Below, in pieces: positions 1 through 10,363 of a DNA stretch of 39,967 bases (the first letter of the stretch is position 1; each line of letters begins with the position of its first letter). Made by a program: the position numbers and the translations under genes. A model generated the notes under the pieces. The model made no database searches. It was given only the letters and a program-made list of their open reading frames with translations, and had not been told where the DNA came from. The stretch is from Falciphora oryzae (taxonomy: Eukaryota > Ascomycota > Sordariomycetes > Magnaporthales > Magnaporthaceae), in assembly GCA_000733355.1 (NCBI GenBank), contig JNVV01000055.1, positions 1 to 39,967 of the forward strand, read 5' to 3'.

Positions 1-1
1 C

Positions 2-1117
2 CCCCGAAACATTTTTTTCGAAACCATCGCGAGCCTCTAAGAACGATTGGCCGCAGCCGAGCAATAGTAGCAGGAATTCCAAGCCAGTACTAACAAGCTT
101 TTCGTCGCCTATCGCAAAGACACTTTAAAGGTGATAGCGGAGCAGAAAAACCAGCTTCTGGCAGCCTACGTGGCGCTTAACGCACCCAAACGATTCCCCT
201 TTAAAGATCCGACACTTTATATTGGCGACGGAGGAGGCTTTGACGCGTGGAAGAACGCGATCGAGTATAAGCTCGCCCGTAACGAGGACGTTATCGGGGA
301 CCACCGCGACTAGTTCGAATACGTATGGTCCAGCCTGGCCCCGAATATTTAGGATGTAGTACGATCGTATTACGAAATCGGGGGCTCCAATAGCTTGTAC
401 GACCCAAAAGCATTTATTTTCCACCTCGGCACTATTTTTAATAACCTTTACAAAAAGGCCTAGGCTTTAGCGAAATTGGAAGCATGCCGAATGGAGTCCG
501 GACAAATATTTATTCAGTTCCATACCAAGTTCGAAATGCTGCTAGCGTTTGCTGGAGGGTTGGTTTGGGCCGACGAAGTGAAGATTAATTACTTTCGCTT
601 CCGTGTTTCCAACCGCATCCGCCTAACGGCGGTGGCGGGCTATTACGACGCCAATTCCTACCAGGAATTGGTAGCGGTGTACAGACGCATTGCCTAAGCA
701 TTGGAAGCGATCGATTTGGACAACAAGTTCGGCAAAAGATCGCTACAATCCCCTGCCCCTGCTTACCCCGGAGGAGATACGGAGGACACCCCGATGATAG
801 GCGTTAACGTAGCCCATACCGACACGCACCCTCCACGCAAGCCACGCGCCCTATGGGTGTTTTAGGAGGAGTTCCAACGGCGCCGGGATATAGGAGCATG
901 CTTGAATTGCGGTAGTAAGGAATACGAGCGACGGGCTTGCCGCTACCGGAGCGCAGCTAATCCTAGAAGAACCAAGGTGGCCGCTACTTAAAGCATCGGC
1001 ACCGAGGAGGGAAAAGAGTAGCCCCTAACGAAAGATTCAGCTAGGGGGGGAGATTGCGGCAGCGGATACAAATTGCAACCAAAAGACCATTTAGAAAAAA
1101 GTGGAAAAACGAGTTAG
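2..1117 (+). pseudogene. E1 gag remnant with broken zinc knuckle
   Basis: The frame is open from the left edge (an upstream start is outside the window; the first internal ATG is near 479) and carries scattered TAG/TAA codons. It would encode the capsid-nucleocapsid protein that packages the element RNA. The N-terminal part is Ala/Gln/Lys-rich and probably helical; the middle (about 131-690) has the Trp/Phe-rich look of gypsy capsid domains. A CCHC zinc knuckle lies at 899-940, but its histidine codon reads TAC (Tyr), explained by one C-to-T change in CAC. The frame ends around 1117 and overlaps the start of the pol frame, so gag and pol were in different frames here, unlike E2 and E3. Confidence 0.75.
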
Positions 1118-3767
1118 AGGAAATCGAACGCAGTATGGACGGCTCCCCGTTTTTGGTGCCAATATTGCTTAACTTTTCCCAATTTGTCGATGCATAAGTG
1201 GACTTAGGTTGCCAGTGTTACGCGGCAATAAGCGAAAGCTTCGCAGCAAGGAATCGAATCGAGAAAATACGACTTCATAAACCTCGGCAATTCGGAACTA
1301 TCCTAGGTAGGACTCCGATAGCCATCAGGTATTTTGCCAAGTGCGAAATGGATATAAACGGGTGGGTTAAACCCGTCCTGTTTTACATTATCCCGGGAAT
1401 GCTTAAAGACGTTGTCCTAGGATTCCCGTGGATAAAGAACGAATAAGTTACCTTTAACGCGGCCTCGGATTGCTTACGAATAGGAGAAACCGGCCAATTC
1501 GTAGTAAAAGAAGCGAAAGCTCGGCTAACCTCGGAAAAGCTTTCGGTAGTAATTGGCAGCATTTTTGCCGCGGCCTGCCGGAAACAACGGCGGGACCCGC
1601 AATAAGGCTATGAGTTCGCGGCTACCTTTTTAAAAGAAATAATACGAATCCTTTAGTTTACAGCTGAAATACCTTCCCCGAAACGACCAAAACCTAAACT
1701 GCTTAAAAAGCTAGCGGAGTTCGCCGACCTTTTCGATAAAGCTAAAGCGTTAGGTTTGCCTCCACACCGGGGGAACCTGGACCATTACATTAAATTGAAA
1801 AAAAACGACGACGGTTCTATACCGGACCTCCCTTGGGGGCGCTTATATAGCATGCCGAAGGAGCAACTCCTGGAGTTACGAAAACAAATTACCGAACTGA
1901 TAGACAAAGGGTGGATTCGCGCCAGTTTATTACTAGCGGCAGCACCCGTCCTTATAGTTCGCAAACAGTTAGGAGGATGGCGTTTATGCGTGGACTACCG
2001 CGCGTTTAACGCGATTACATTCCAAAACCGCTACCCTTTGCCATTTGTAAAAAAAACATTCCGTTCCCTATTAAGGGCGAAATGGTTTACCAAAGTGGAC
2101 GTCCGAGCCGCCTTTTATAAAATCAGGATGGCATAAGGCGACGAGCACCTAACAGCATTCCGAACTCGGTTCAGGTTGTTTAAATAGCTAGTTTGCCCAT
2201 TTGGGTTAGCAGGAGCCCCAGTAACCTTTTAGCGCTATATTAACGGCGTTTTAGGCGATATTTTCGACGATTTCGTATCGGTTTATTTGGATAACGTACT
2301 TATTTTTTTTTCGGGGTCTTGCAAAAACTATTGGGAAAAGGTGAAAGTGGTCCTCCGCCGGTTAAGAGACGCCGGATTGAATTTGGACCTGGAAAAAAGC
2401 GATTTCGCTGTGTAAAAAGTGAAATACCTAAGGTTTATCGTTAAAGCGGGAAAAGGGGTCCAAACCGACCCGGAAAAAATCCGCGCCATTCGCGATTGGG
2501 AAGTACCGAAAAGATTTAGGGGGCTCCGCGGGTTCCTGGAGTTTGCTAACTTTTACCGAGAATTTATCGACAAATACTTAAAGCTGGCGGCACCATTGCA
2601 GGCTTTAACCAAAAAAGGAACCCCGTACCGGTGGGACTCCGAAGTTAACGAAGCTTTCGAGCGGTTTAAACTAGCTTTTATATAAACACCGGTGCTAGCA
2701 TAATGGGACCTAAAACGGGATATAAAATTGGAAACAAACTGTTCCGGGACGGCTTTAAGAGGCTGCTTATCCTAACAAGGAAAAGATAGCTTATGGCGGC
2801 CAATCGCTTACCATTCCGCCAAACTAAACGACGCCTAACGCAATTATACCATCCACGATAAAAAGCTTTTCGCGGTAATAAAGTGTTTAAAAGCTTGGAA
2901 CGCAGAACTTTAAAGCGTATTTAGGCCGTTCCTAATCCTTACGGACTACAAAACTTTGGAATATTTTTCGAAGCTTTAAAAAATAACCGAAAGATAAATG
3001 CGCTGGGCAGAAACATTAGCTAGATTCGATTACAACTTGCAATACCGACCGGGGAAATACGCGGTATTACTAAACGCGCTATCCCGAAGGGAATAAGACG
3101 AAAAAAAAGGCGTACGCAAAGCGACACTATTGCAACCGGTATAACCCATTCAACGTATAGCGCCTACGGAAGTTTATATCAACTCCGTATCGATAGCCGA
3201 CCAACCCCCGGAATGGTCCAGCAATAAAGCTACGCTAACTACGAAAAAACCCCTGCTGCCAAACTCAACTCAGCTACGAAAAGCAAGCCACGACCACATT
3301 ACGGCCCTCCTAACGGGAGCTATTATTTTCCGCGAATAAGTATTAGCGGAACTATAAAATAAAGCATTACGTTACGACGAAATATATAAGCGGAGATTTG
3401 CAACGGTTTAATAAAACGCGCGCAGTTTCCCCCTAAAGGCTAACACCAAAACATAAGTAGCGGATTGTGATATTAATGCATAAAGAGCGCTTTAATATAA
3501 AAGGCGATTATAGCTCCCAGTTTAAAAGCTATTAACGACCACTTTAACGCAAAAAGTGCACGCTTCCCCAATCGTAAGCCATACGGAACGGAATAACATA
3601 TTCGCTGTTTTATACCGCGATTACCATTAGGACGGGATATTACGGGATATGGCTCGGTTTATCCGCAATTGCGACATTTGCCGCAAATCCCGCCCGTTTC
3701 GACGGCACAAATAGGGGCTACTGCGCCCCCTCCCGGTGCCGGACTAGTTTTGGAAAAACATTTCGAT
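1081..3767 (+). pseudogene. E1 pol remnant: PR, RT, RNase H, start of integrase
   Basis: One frame (frame 1) runs from about 1081 to the E2 junction with many stops. Protease: the active-site triplet at 1201-1209 reads D-L-G where D-S-G is expected (TCA to TTA). Reverse transcriptase: about 1690-2690, with the VDYRAFN block near 1993, the KVDVRAAF block near 2092 and the catalytic box Y-L-D-N at 2284-2295, where family members have Y-L-D-D. RNase H: about 2740-3060, with the TDYKTLEYF block near 2941. Integrase zinc-finger end: about 3577-3715, including C-D-I-C. The frame is cut at 3767 by E2 and continues at 18698. The protein cannot be functional. Confidence 0.88.
3763..3767. repeat. Target-site duplication TCGAT, left copy (E2 in E1)
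   Basis: TCGAT stands directly before the TGTCACGG start of the E2 5' LTR and recurs directly after the E2 3' LTR at 18693-18697. A 5-bp duplication is the expected footprint of an LTR-retrotransposon integrase. Confidence 0.93.
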
Positions 3768-3969
3768 TGTCACGGCCAGCAGGGCCTTAACTATAAATAA
3801 AGGAGTTGGGACCAGAGACCTTTATCGTCAAATAAAGGTGGAGGCTCCACAAGGTGGATCCCGCACAGAGATATCCCAAATCTCTGCAGGGCCAGGCCTC
3901 CGGCCTCCAACCTACTCCGAATATCATCTTCCTGCTACTCCAATATCTCTGCCTTCAACTGCTTTAACA
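3768..3969 (+). repeat. E2 5' LTR
   Basis: 202 bp, starting TGTCACGGCC and ending GCTTTAACA. It pairs with 18491-18692. Compared with the 3' copy it carries ten A/T-ward transitions (three in CpA, six in CpT and one in CpG context when read on the mutated strand). No clear TATA box is seen in either copy. Confidence 0.95.
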
Positions 3970-3970
3970 A

Positions 3971-3986
3971 TTGGTAGCAACTCCGG
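3971..3986 (+). other. E2 primer-binding site candidate
   Basis: TTGGTAGCAACTCCGG begins two bases after the 5' LTR, the normal place for a minus-strand primer site, and its TGG would pair with a tRNA 3' CCA. I cannot name the tRNA. Unlike E3, no long stretch of the LTR is complementary to it (at most about seven bases), so tRNA priming is more likely than self-priming. Confidence 0.6.
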
Positions 3987-4087
3987 AAAACCTAAGCGAC
4001 CAGCGCGAACGTAATCGCGGAGATCAATTACGACCCCCCTACTCTTCGGATCTCGCAAACCATTGCGGGCGACGATCCTCCTCACCA

Positions 4088-4278
4088 ACGCGCGGCCATC
4101 GCAACGCGTCGGATTAACGCCTAAGTTAGGCTTCCTCAGCCAAAGCGCTCTTTAATCCGCTTCCCCCATCGCAATCCCTACCGACGCGGCCTTCGCAGCG
4201 TCTTCCCCCGTTTACGCGGCCATCGCAGCGTAAACGTACACCAATCATCTTCCCCCGTCAACGTAGCCTTCGCGACGT
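4088..4278 (+). repeat. E2 leader: four hairpin repeat units
   Basis: Four related units stand in the untranslated leader between the primer site and gag. Each is a short inverted repeat around a near-constant 10-12 base loop containing GGCC(A/T)TCGC: 4088-4109 (ACGCG/CGCGT), 4183-4202 (GACGC/GCGTC), 4210-4235 (GTTTACGC/GCGTAAAC) and 4261-4278 (ACGT/ACGT). Units 2 to 4 are preceded by TTCCCCC spacers. Stems differ in sequence between units yet stay paired, which suggests a folded RNA. A role in packaging, dimerisation or translation of the element RNA is inference. The rest of 3970-4329 shows nothing else. Confidence 0.7.
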
Positions 4279-4329
4279 CGGTAATCATTATCACCCTACC
4301 TTCACCTCGTTTTTCACTTCCTCGTCACA

Positions 4330-7300
4330 ATGGCCGACCCTTCGGCTGCAAACCCTCCGGGACCCGACAAAAACATTCGAGCATCAGCAAATACGCCCAT
4401 GCCAGGCACGATGCCCGAATCTTTAATACTTAAAGGCGATTCTCCAATACCTCATCGGGCCGCTACCTACCTATCACATAACGACAATATACATTTCGAA
4501 AGGGCCAAACGAACCAACAGCCGGTTTAAAATAATGCAACCACCTACGGGCATTAAACAACCCACCAAACCTGTTGCTGCCGCGATAGCTTTCAACCCTC
4601 CACCTAACGACAGCTACAACTTCAAGTATAACCTTACTCGAAACATTCGCTTTAGCAGATCAGCATCGGTCGTTCACCACCCGCCCCGTGGGGAACGCGA
4701 GGCTACCTCCCAAACGGCCACAAGCGACTTTATGGCCTCGTCCTCCGCCCAAAACGGCTTTCGTCCTAGCTCCAATAACGAAAAGATCCGACTTTTTAGA
4801 AAGCGAATAAACAAACAAAATACTGCCGCGGAACGTACCTTATCCTTTTTACAGCAAATCGACAAAACCCAAAAGGACCAAAGCAATATTATAAAATAGA
4901 TAATAACTAAGCTAAAAAGCATCGAAAACAGCCGAAAGCGCTTTCGCCGCTCCCGATACGAGCAACATTACAGCTCCAGCGTTTCGCGATCCAGCTATAA
5001 CCGTCGTGCCACTTCGCCAAACTTTAGTAAAGCACGACGCCGTTTGGGTAAAATCCGACGTGAATAGATTCGAGCCTATAACGCACCGGTATAGTCGTTG
5101 CGCGACGATTAAAACCCCTTCTTTAGCGCGCGCGCCACCTTTTTTTACGGCAACGGTCACCTGGACGCTAAGTTTGAGGCATACCGCGGACGGCCCAATG
5201 CGGGAGCATCCCGTCCTAAGTTTTAGCTGCCCTTAGCTAAATAGGCCCACGTGATATACGCTGTTGCGGGCGGCAACGGAAACCCGTCGGACCCCTCGTC
5301 CTTTAACGACGACGATAACGGAGGAGCCCTTTTCGACCGAGAGCTAAAGGAGCTTCCGCTTCGCCCATTGAGAGACCTTCGTCCCCTCCGGTCTACTCCT
5401 ATCGATACTCCTATCCAGGACCCAGCTCGGAGCAAAGGCAACCCTTACGTCCCTTTGCCGAAAGATAGGAGGGATTAAGACCGAGATCGAGACCGAAATC
5501 GAGATCGGGACCGGAACGCTCGAGAGGATGTAGAGGACCGCGCCACCCGTAACTACAGGCAGCAAACGGTCGACACCCACGTCTCTATTCGCCCTAACGG
5601 AAATCGCTTTCTCCTTAAGCGAAAGATGATTGGAGTTTTCGATCCCTACTAAAAAGACCTTAATAACTAGGGCATTTTATTCGATTTTAAGCTGACAATT
5701 TTTACAGACGTTTATTCCTTTACCGAGCGGATCGAAACTTTCCGCGAAAACCCAGACACGGTTTAAGACGTCGATTATTAGCTGCTTAACCTTTTCCAAA
5801 CCCTTTTTAGCGGCTTAGCAGCTATTTGGTGGAGCAGCTAGTTTGATCGTAAGGAACGCGCTATTTTGAGAGTTCAAAGCCTGACGGCAGTCCTTACAGC
5901 CTTTAAGCGACAGTTCGCTCCAAACGCTAACAAAGCCACTAAGCTTTTTACTAAAGCGACTTTCACCCTCCGAAACCTTGCCGTAGACGAGTCCGCTTTG
6001 CACCAGTTCGTTTTTAAAATGCTCCGTTTTGCTAAAGGCATGGGCATTACTTAAAACGGCAACTGGTACGGTACCATAATCCAAATCTGGAACCGCCTTA
6101 ATTTGAGCATCCAAACGCGGCTAAGGGCTCCCAAATCGACTGAGACTCGCGCTAAGTACCTCCGTTACATTAAGGAAAACAATTTGGTGCTGGTTGCCGT
6201 GGCCCGGAAGCATTATCCCAATGCTGTGGCTAAGAGATACGACCTTCGCAGCAAGGGCCATAACGACGATTACAATAGTAAGCGCGACAACTACAGCTCT
6301 GGCAAATCTAGCAGTCGCCATTACGACAAATCCCATGACAAGCGTCGGGATTATAATCGAGATTACCGCCATTACGACTCTCGCCGTGACTCTAACCGCA
6401 AGGACTACTATCGCGACAAAGATCGCGACTACAAATCTCGCGATTATAAGCGGGACGATTACAAAAACCGTAATGGTCGCAAGGACGACTATAAAAGGAG
6501 TGGCAGCTGTGACCGTCGCGATAAGGATCGCGATTACAAGCGCTTAAATTACAAACAGCGCGACCGAATCCACAACGTTAAAAACGGTAACGCTAACGCC
6601 GAAAATTCGCCGGCTAATTACAGTAACGATGACAGCGCTTCGAGCATTGCAGACTCCGTCGACGCGGACGAGCTTTACGCTGTCGAAGAGCGTGCGGAGT
6701 CGCACATTTGCAAGCGTTGTAGCGTCGTTACCCTCTCTCGCAATCTGCTTTTTGCTTATTTTACCGCTTGCCCTAACGAACCCGTTCATTAAATTGATAA
6801 GGAGCCCTTTATTCCTTAGCAGTTCACAGAAACAAACGTTATCGAGGAGGCTACCAAAGTCGACCCAGACACAGTCGCATTAGGCGGTTACTCTTACGCT
6901 AAAATGACGATCCGCCTATCTCTTAATGGCCAAAAGACTCAAATCTGTGCTAACTCCGGCTCTAGCCGAAACCTGGTAGCTGTCGACTTCCTCCGTTACT
7001 ATAAGCACAAGGTTTACGACGTAAACGACCCTGACGCTTAACCTATCCTTTTTGGATGGAATTCCGAGCGCCCCAAACGTACCACCAAGTTCGCATGCGT
7101 CACCTTCTATACGCCTAGCTACTACCTTAACGGCTTTCCCGCCGTACTCAAACAGTTAGCCTACGCCTGGATCGTCGAGCATTTGGCTGCGGGCATGATC
7201 CTTAGCGTTGCCTTTTTCAAACCTCGGAAGGTTTCGATTGATTTTGCGGCCGATTTGATTAACCTCCCTTTGGACCACTTCCACGTCCCGATCGCTACAG

Positions 7301-9714
7301 TTAAAGGAGGTATTGCAATCGTCCGAGCCGTCAAGACTGCCAGCGCCGTCGTGATCCCGGCGTAGCAGACTATCGCAATCCCGGTAAAGTACTTCCCGCT
7401 CCCCAAAGGACGTACGTTTTCTATAAAAGGAGACCATCCTGCTGCTCTTAATGCCGTAGTTAACTGCAATACCAAGCCCGTATGCCTAGTGCACAACGCC
7501 ATAGGTCAACCTATGCAACTTACCAAAAACATACGCATAGCCACCATTCGAAAGCATACGGACCAAATTTACTAAATCCTTAACTTTAAGACAGCCTTTA
7601 AGGCTATCACCGGTGTGATAGCACTAGCCGCCGCCGCTATGGGCCACCAAGCTAAATATAGCGCCGAGTACGGCCTCGAAACCCTTTCAACCTTCTTTCC
7701 TTCCAAAGCACCCGTTGCGGGCAAAGCTCCTTAGGATACCGGTCCCAAACCGATTATCCCCGAGGTGATCAGCATCGCTGGCTCCGGCTAAAGCAAAAAA
7801 AAAACAGTGACGTTAAACTCTAACTCACTATCTAATTAAATCTATAATATAACATTGGGAGGAAAAAAGGCTAGGATGCCCGCAGTGCCAAAGAAGCCTC
7901 CCAAAAAGCTTGGATCTGGACCGGACGTCGACATCCCGCTAGGAAACCCTATGCTCAACCTCCCGGAATCTCTTCCCCGCGTCCCGGAAAAAAGGAGCAA
8001 CATCCGTGCCCTTAAAAAGGCACCTTATATCTTAACCAAAAACAAGGTCCACGTATACAACGGAGACCTAACGGAAGCCCGGATCCTCAAAAACATTTGT
8101 AAACGCGCAAACATCTAGCGCGACAAGGGACCGATCGATATCCCCGAAAACGAACAAATAAAAATCCCTCTCGTTAAGGGATGGCAAAACCAGGGCGCTA
8201 AACTACTTAACCGACCCTATCTTATCGCTCGCAAAAACAAGGACGTTATCGACAAAACGCACGACAAACTCAACGAACAGAATCGTTTGGAGCCAGTCAA
8301 CCACGCTACACCTTTCGCGTTCCTTTGCTTCGTTATATGGCGCATAGTCCACGGTCAACCCAAAAGTCGTGTTATCGTCAACCTCCGCCAACTTAACAAA
8401 GTTTTAGTCCCAAACGCGTACCCCCTTCCTCTTTAACAGGACGTTATTAACGCATTGAAAGGCAAAAAGTATGCCACCGCTATCGATACCACCGCCTTCT
8501 TTTTCCAATTCCTTATACACCCTAAGCATCGGGACCGGCTTACGATTTTAAGCCATAAAGGTCTCGAACGCTCGCGTATCGCCTTTATAAGTTACCGGAA
8601 CTCACCTACCTACGTTTAACGCTTTATGGATAACCTGCTTCGTCCCTATAAGCACTTCTGCCGCTGCTTCGTCGACGATATCATTATCTTTTCGGACAAC
8701 TTCCAGGACCACTAAAAGCACTTAAAGGAAATTTTTAAGCTCTTTTAAAGCAAAGGCATTGCAATCTCCCCCGAAAAAAGCTTCGTTAGCTACCCGAACG
8801 TTAAGCTCCTTGGATTTTACGTCGACGCCTTTGGGCTTTTAACCACCGAATCTCGCGTACAAGGCTTCCGCGACCTCGCCTTCCCCGATACCCTTAAGTT
8901 ACTGGAAACCTATTTCGGCAGCATTGGCTTCCTCCGATCAATAATTCCCTACTACGCCAAAATCGCCGAGCCTTTCCAAAAACGCAAGGTGCTTTTGTTA
9001 GCTAAGGGCCGCAAGCAGGGAAAGATAAAGGGAGGTTAACGCTAGCATTACGCGAAAAGCACCAAATTTACCCCGATTACCGACGAGCTTAAGTCCTTCG
9101 AGGCCCTGCAAGATTACATCTGCAAACACATAAGGCTGCACCACTATGATCCGGACCGGACCCTTTACCTTTAAATCGACGGATCCCTTAAGCGAGGCTT
9201 TGGAGTTATGGTTTTCCAGACCCAACCCGACTACGTTTGGAAGCCAAAGACCGTAATCCCGGCCACCGTTATCCAGCCCGTTATGTTCTTAAGTCGTTGC
9301 CTTACGGCCCCTAAGTTAAACTACGGACCTTCCGAATTAAAGGTAGCCTGTCTTGTGTGGTTGTATAAAAGGCTGCGCACCCTACTTTACTCCAACAACC
9401 AGCCTAAAATCGTTGTTTTTACAGACCACGACGCAACCTCCGGCATCGTTAACAGGACCTGTTTTAACACCGTTTCAACGGACCGCGCTAACCGACGCCT
9501 AATTAACGCGTCCATCTACTTTAGCGCCTATCCCCTAAATGTTTACCACGTACCAAAACGCCTTAACCTTATTCCTAACGCATTATTTCGCCTTCCAGCC
9601 ACCATAGGGGATGCTGAGACGCGTGCCAGGCCCGACGAGCCCGTCCTGGACTCACTTTGGGAAAAGGGCCCTAACGACCGACATAACGAGGACGACATCG
9701 AGCACGTCCTACAG
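4330..9714 (+). pseudogene. E2 gag-pol remnant, part 1 (gag to RNase H)
   Basis: The start is the ATG at 4330 (context CACAATGG) and the same frame is kept to the E3 junction. Gag covers about 4330-6790: a Pro/Ser-rich N-terminus, an Arg/Ser-rich stretch near 4925-5050, a capsid-like region about 5600-6150, and a long Lys/Arg-Asp-Tyr repeat tract (about 6230-6570). A C-X2-C finger with downstream H/C follows near 6711. Protease is near 6900-7060, with the active triplet N-S-G at 6952-6960 instead of D-S-G. Reverse transcriptase spans about 8170-8870 and keeps F-V-D-D at 8668-8679. RNase H is about 9170-9600 (I-D-G-S, S-E-L-K and F-T-D-H blocks). Many TAG/TAA stops make it non-functional. It continues at 16692. 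Confidence 0.88.
9710..9714. repeat. Target-site duplication TACAG, left copy (E3 in E2)
   Basis: TACAG directly precedes the E3 5' LTR and recurs directly after the 3' LTR at 16687-16691. The E3 plus duplication length leaves E2 in one frame when removed. Confidence 0.94.
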
Positions 9715-9865
9715 TGTTACACGGAAGAACCTGTGGACTCACCTAATCGGCCCCACAGAAGGTCCGGGAACCGGTATAGGTGCCCAACGGCCCCGAGGCC
9801 TAAAGGCCGAAGGCCGGAGGGGCAGTGTGAATTATGTATTTAATACTTCGCATGGATTACAGGGT

Positions 9866-9879
9866 GGTTTATATAAACC
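9866..9879 (+). promoter_or_regulatory. E3 LTR TATA element
   Basis: GGTTTATATAAACC is a perfect 14-bp palindrome containing TATATAAA. It sits 60-70 bases before the predicted RNA 5' end at about 9939, and it is identical in the 3' LTR (about 16552-16565). Confidence 0.65.
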
Positions 9880-9937
9880 CTGCCATCTCCTATGTCCTCC
9901 AGGAAAGATTCCTTTTTCCTTAAGCATCTTTTGAGCC

Positions 9938-9953
9938 CATAGAAAGATTATTT
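9938..9953 (+). other. E3 self-primer segment (predicted RNA 5' end)
   Basis: CATAGAAAGATTATTT in the LTR is the reverse complement of 10000-10015. In Tf1-type elements the first ~11 bases of the RNA fold back onto the primer site and prime reverse transcription instead of a tRNA. Here the RNA would begin at or near A9939. The 3' LTR (16624-16639) keeps 14 of the paired bases. Confidence 0.8.
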
Positions 9954-10000
9954 GCAATCTAGAGATTCTTTTTCCAAGCCGTCTTTGACCCTTTGTTACA

Positions 10001-10015
10001 AATAATCTTTCTATG
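10001..10015 (+). other. E3 self-complementary primer-binding site
   Basis: AATAATCTTTCTATG begins immediately after the LTR. It has no TGG start for a tRNA CCA end but pairs fully with 9938-9952 in the LTR. This is the layout of self-primed Tf1/sushi elements. The rest of the leader (10016-10363) shows no other feature. Confidence 0.82.
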
Positions 10016-10363
10016 CTCTGCCCCCTGACGGAAGCCTTACTATCTTTCCTCCTAAGCTTTGGAGAGGCCCTGTTAGTCGGCACCCTTAAACCCCAACTGT
10101 TGCTTTCTTTAGCGAATAAAACCCTGGGGCCACACCATAGACATTTTGACTGTTACCGGTGTTTTCGAACGGGTGAAAGCGAGAAGAATATATAGGAGGG
10201 TCGTTTCACCCTTTTAGTCGCCCTGGCGAAATTACGGGACTCCAAGAAAGGCCGGAAGATCTCCCTTGCACCTTTGGGACTTTACGCTGCTTAGGAGTAC
10301 AGGGAACCGGACCCCTTCATCTCGTTTGCAACGACATCTCCTTCCCTACCAAGCGATTTTGGC

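Larger units (their letters stand above)
1..3767 (+). mobile_element. E1: decayed Ty3/gypsy chromovirus, left part
   Basis: This is the outermost of three nested gypsy elements. It reads gag (frame 2), then protease, reverse transcriptase, RNase H and the first part of integrase (frame 1). The 5' LTR and leader lie left of the window. The element stops in the middle of the integrase at 3767, where E2 begins, and resumes in the matching frame at 18698. It is the most heavily decayed of the three, with stops throughout. Order PR-RT-RH-IN is the Ty3/gypsy order and the chromodomain in the right part makes it a chromovirus. Confidence 0.9.
9715..10000 (+). repeat. E3 5' LTR
   Basis: 286 bp from TGTTACACGG to CTTTGTTACA. 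It holds a palindromic TATA region (GGTTTATATAAACC, 9866-9879). About 60 bases further, 9938-9953 is the exact reverse complement of the bases just after the LTR. All 12 differences from the 3' LTR are C-to-T on the plus strand (six CpA, five CpT, one CpG). Confidence 0.96.

Noticed and set aside
4674..5580. Minus-strand open frames over E2 gag
   Set aside because: They are shadows of the plus-strand gag frame, which is continuous with downstream pol and has the start context.
9832..10083. Small minus-strand frame over the E3 LTR, also at 16518-16742
   Set aside because: It repeats because the LTR repeats and has no protein features.
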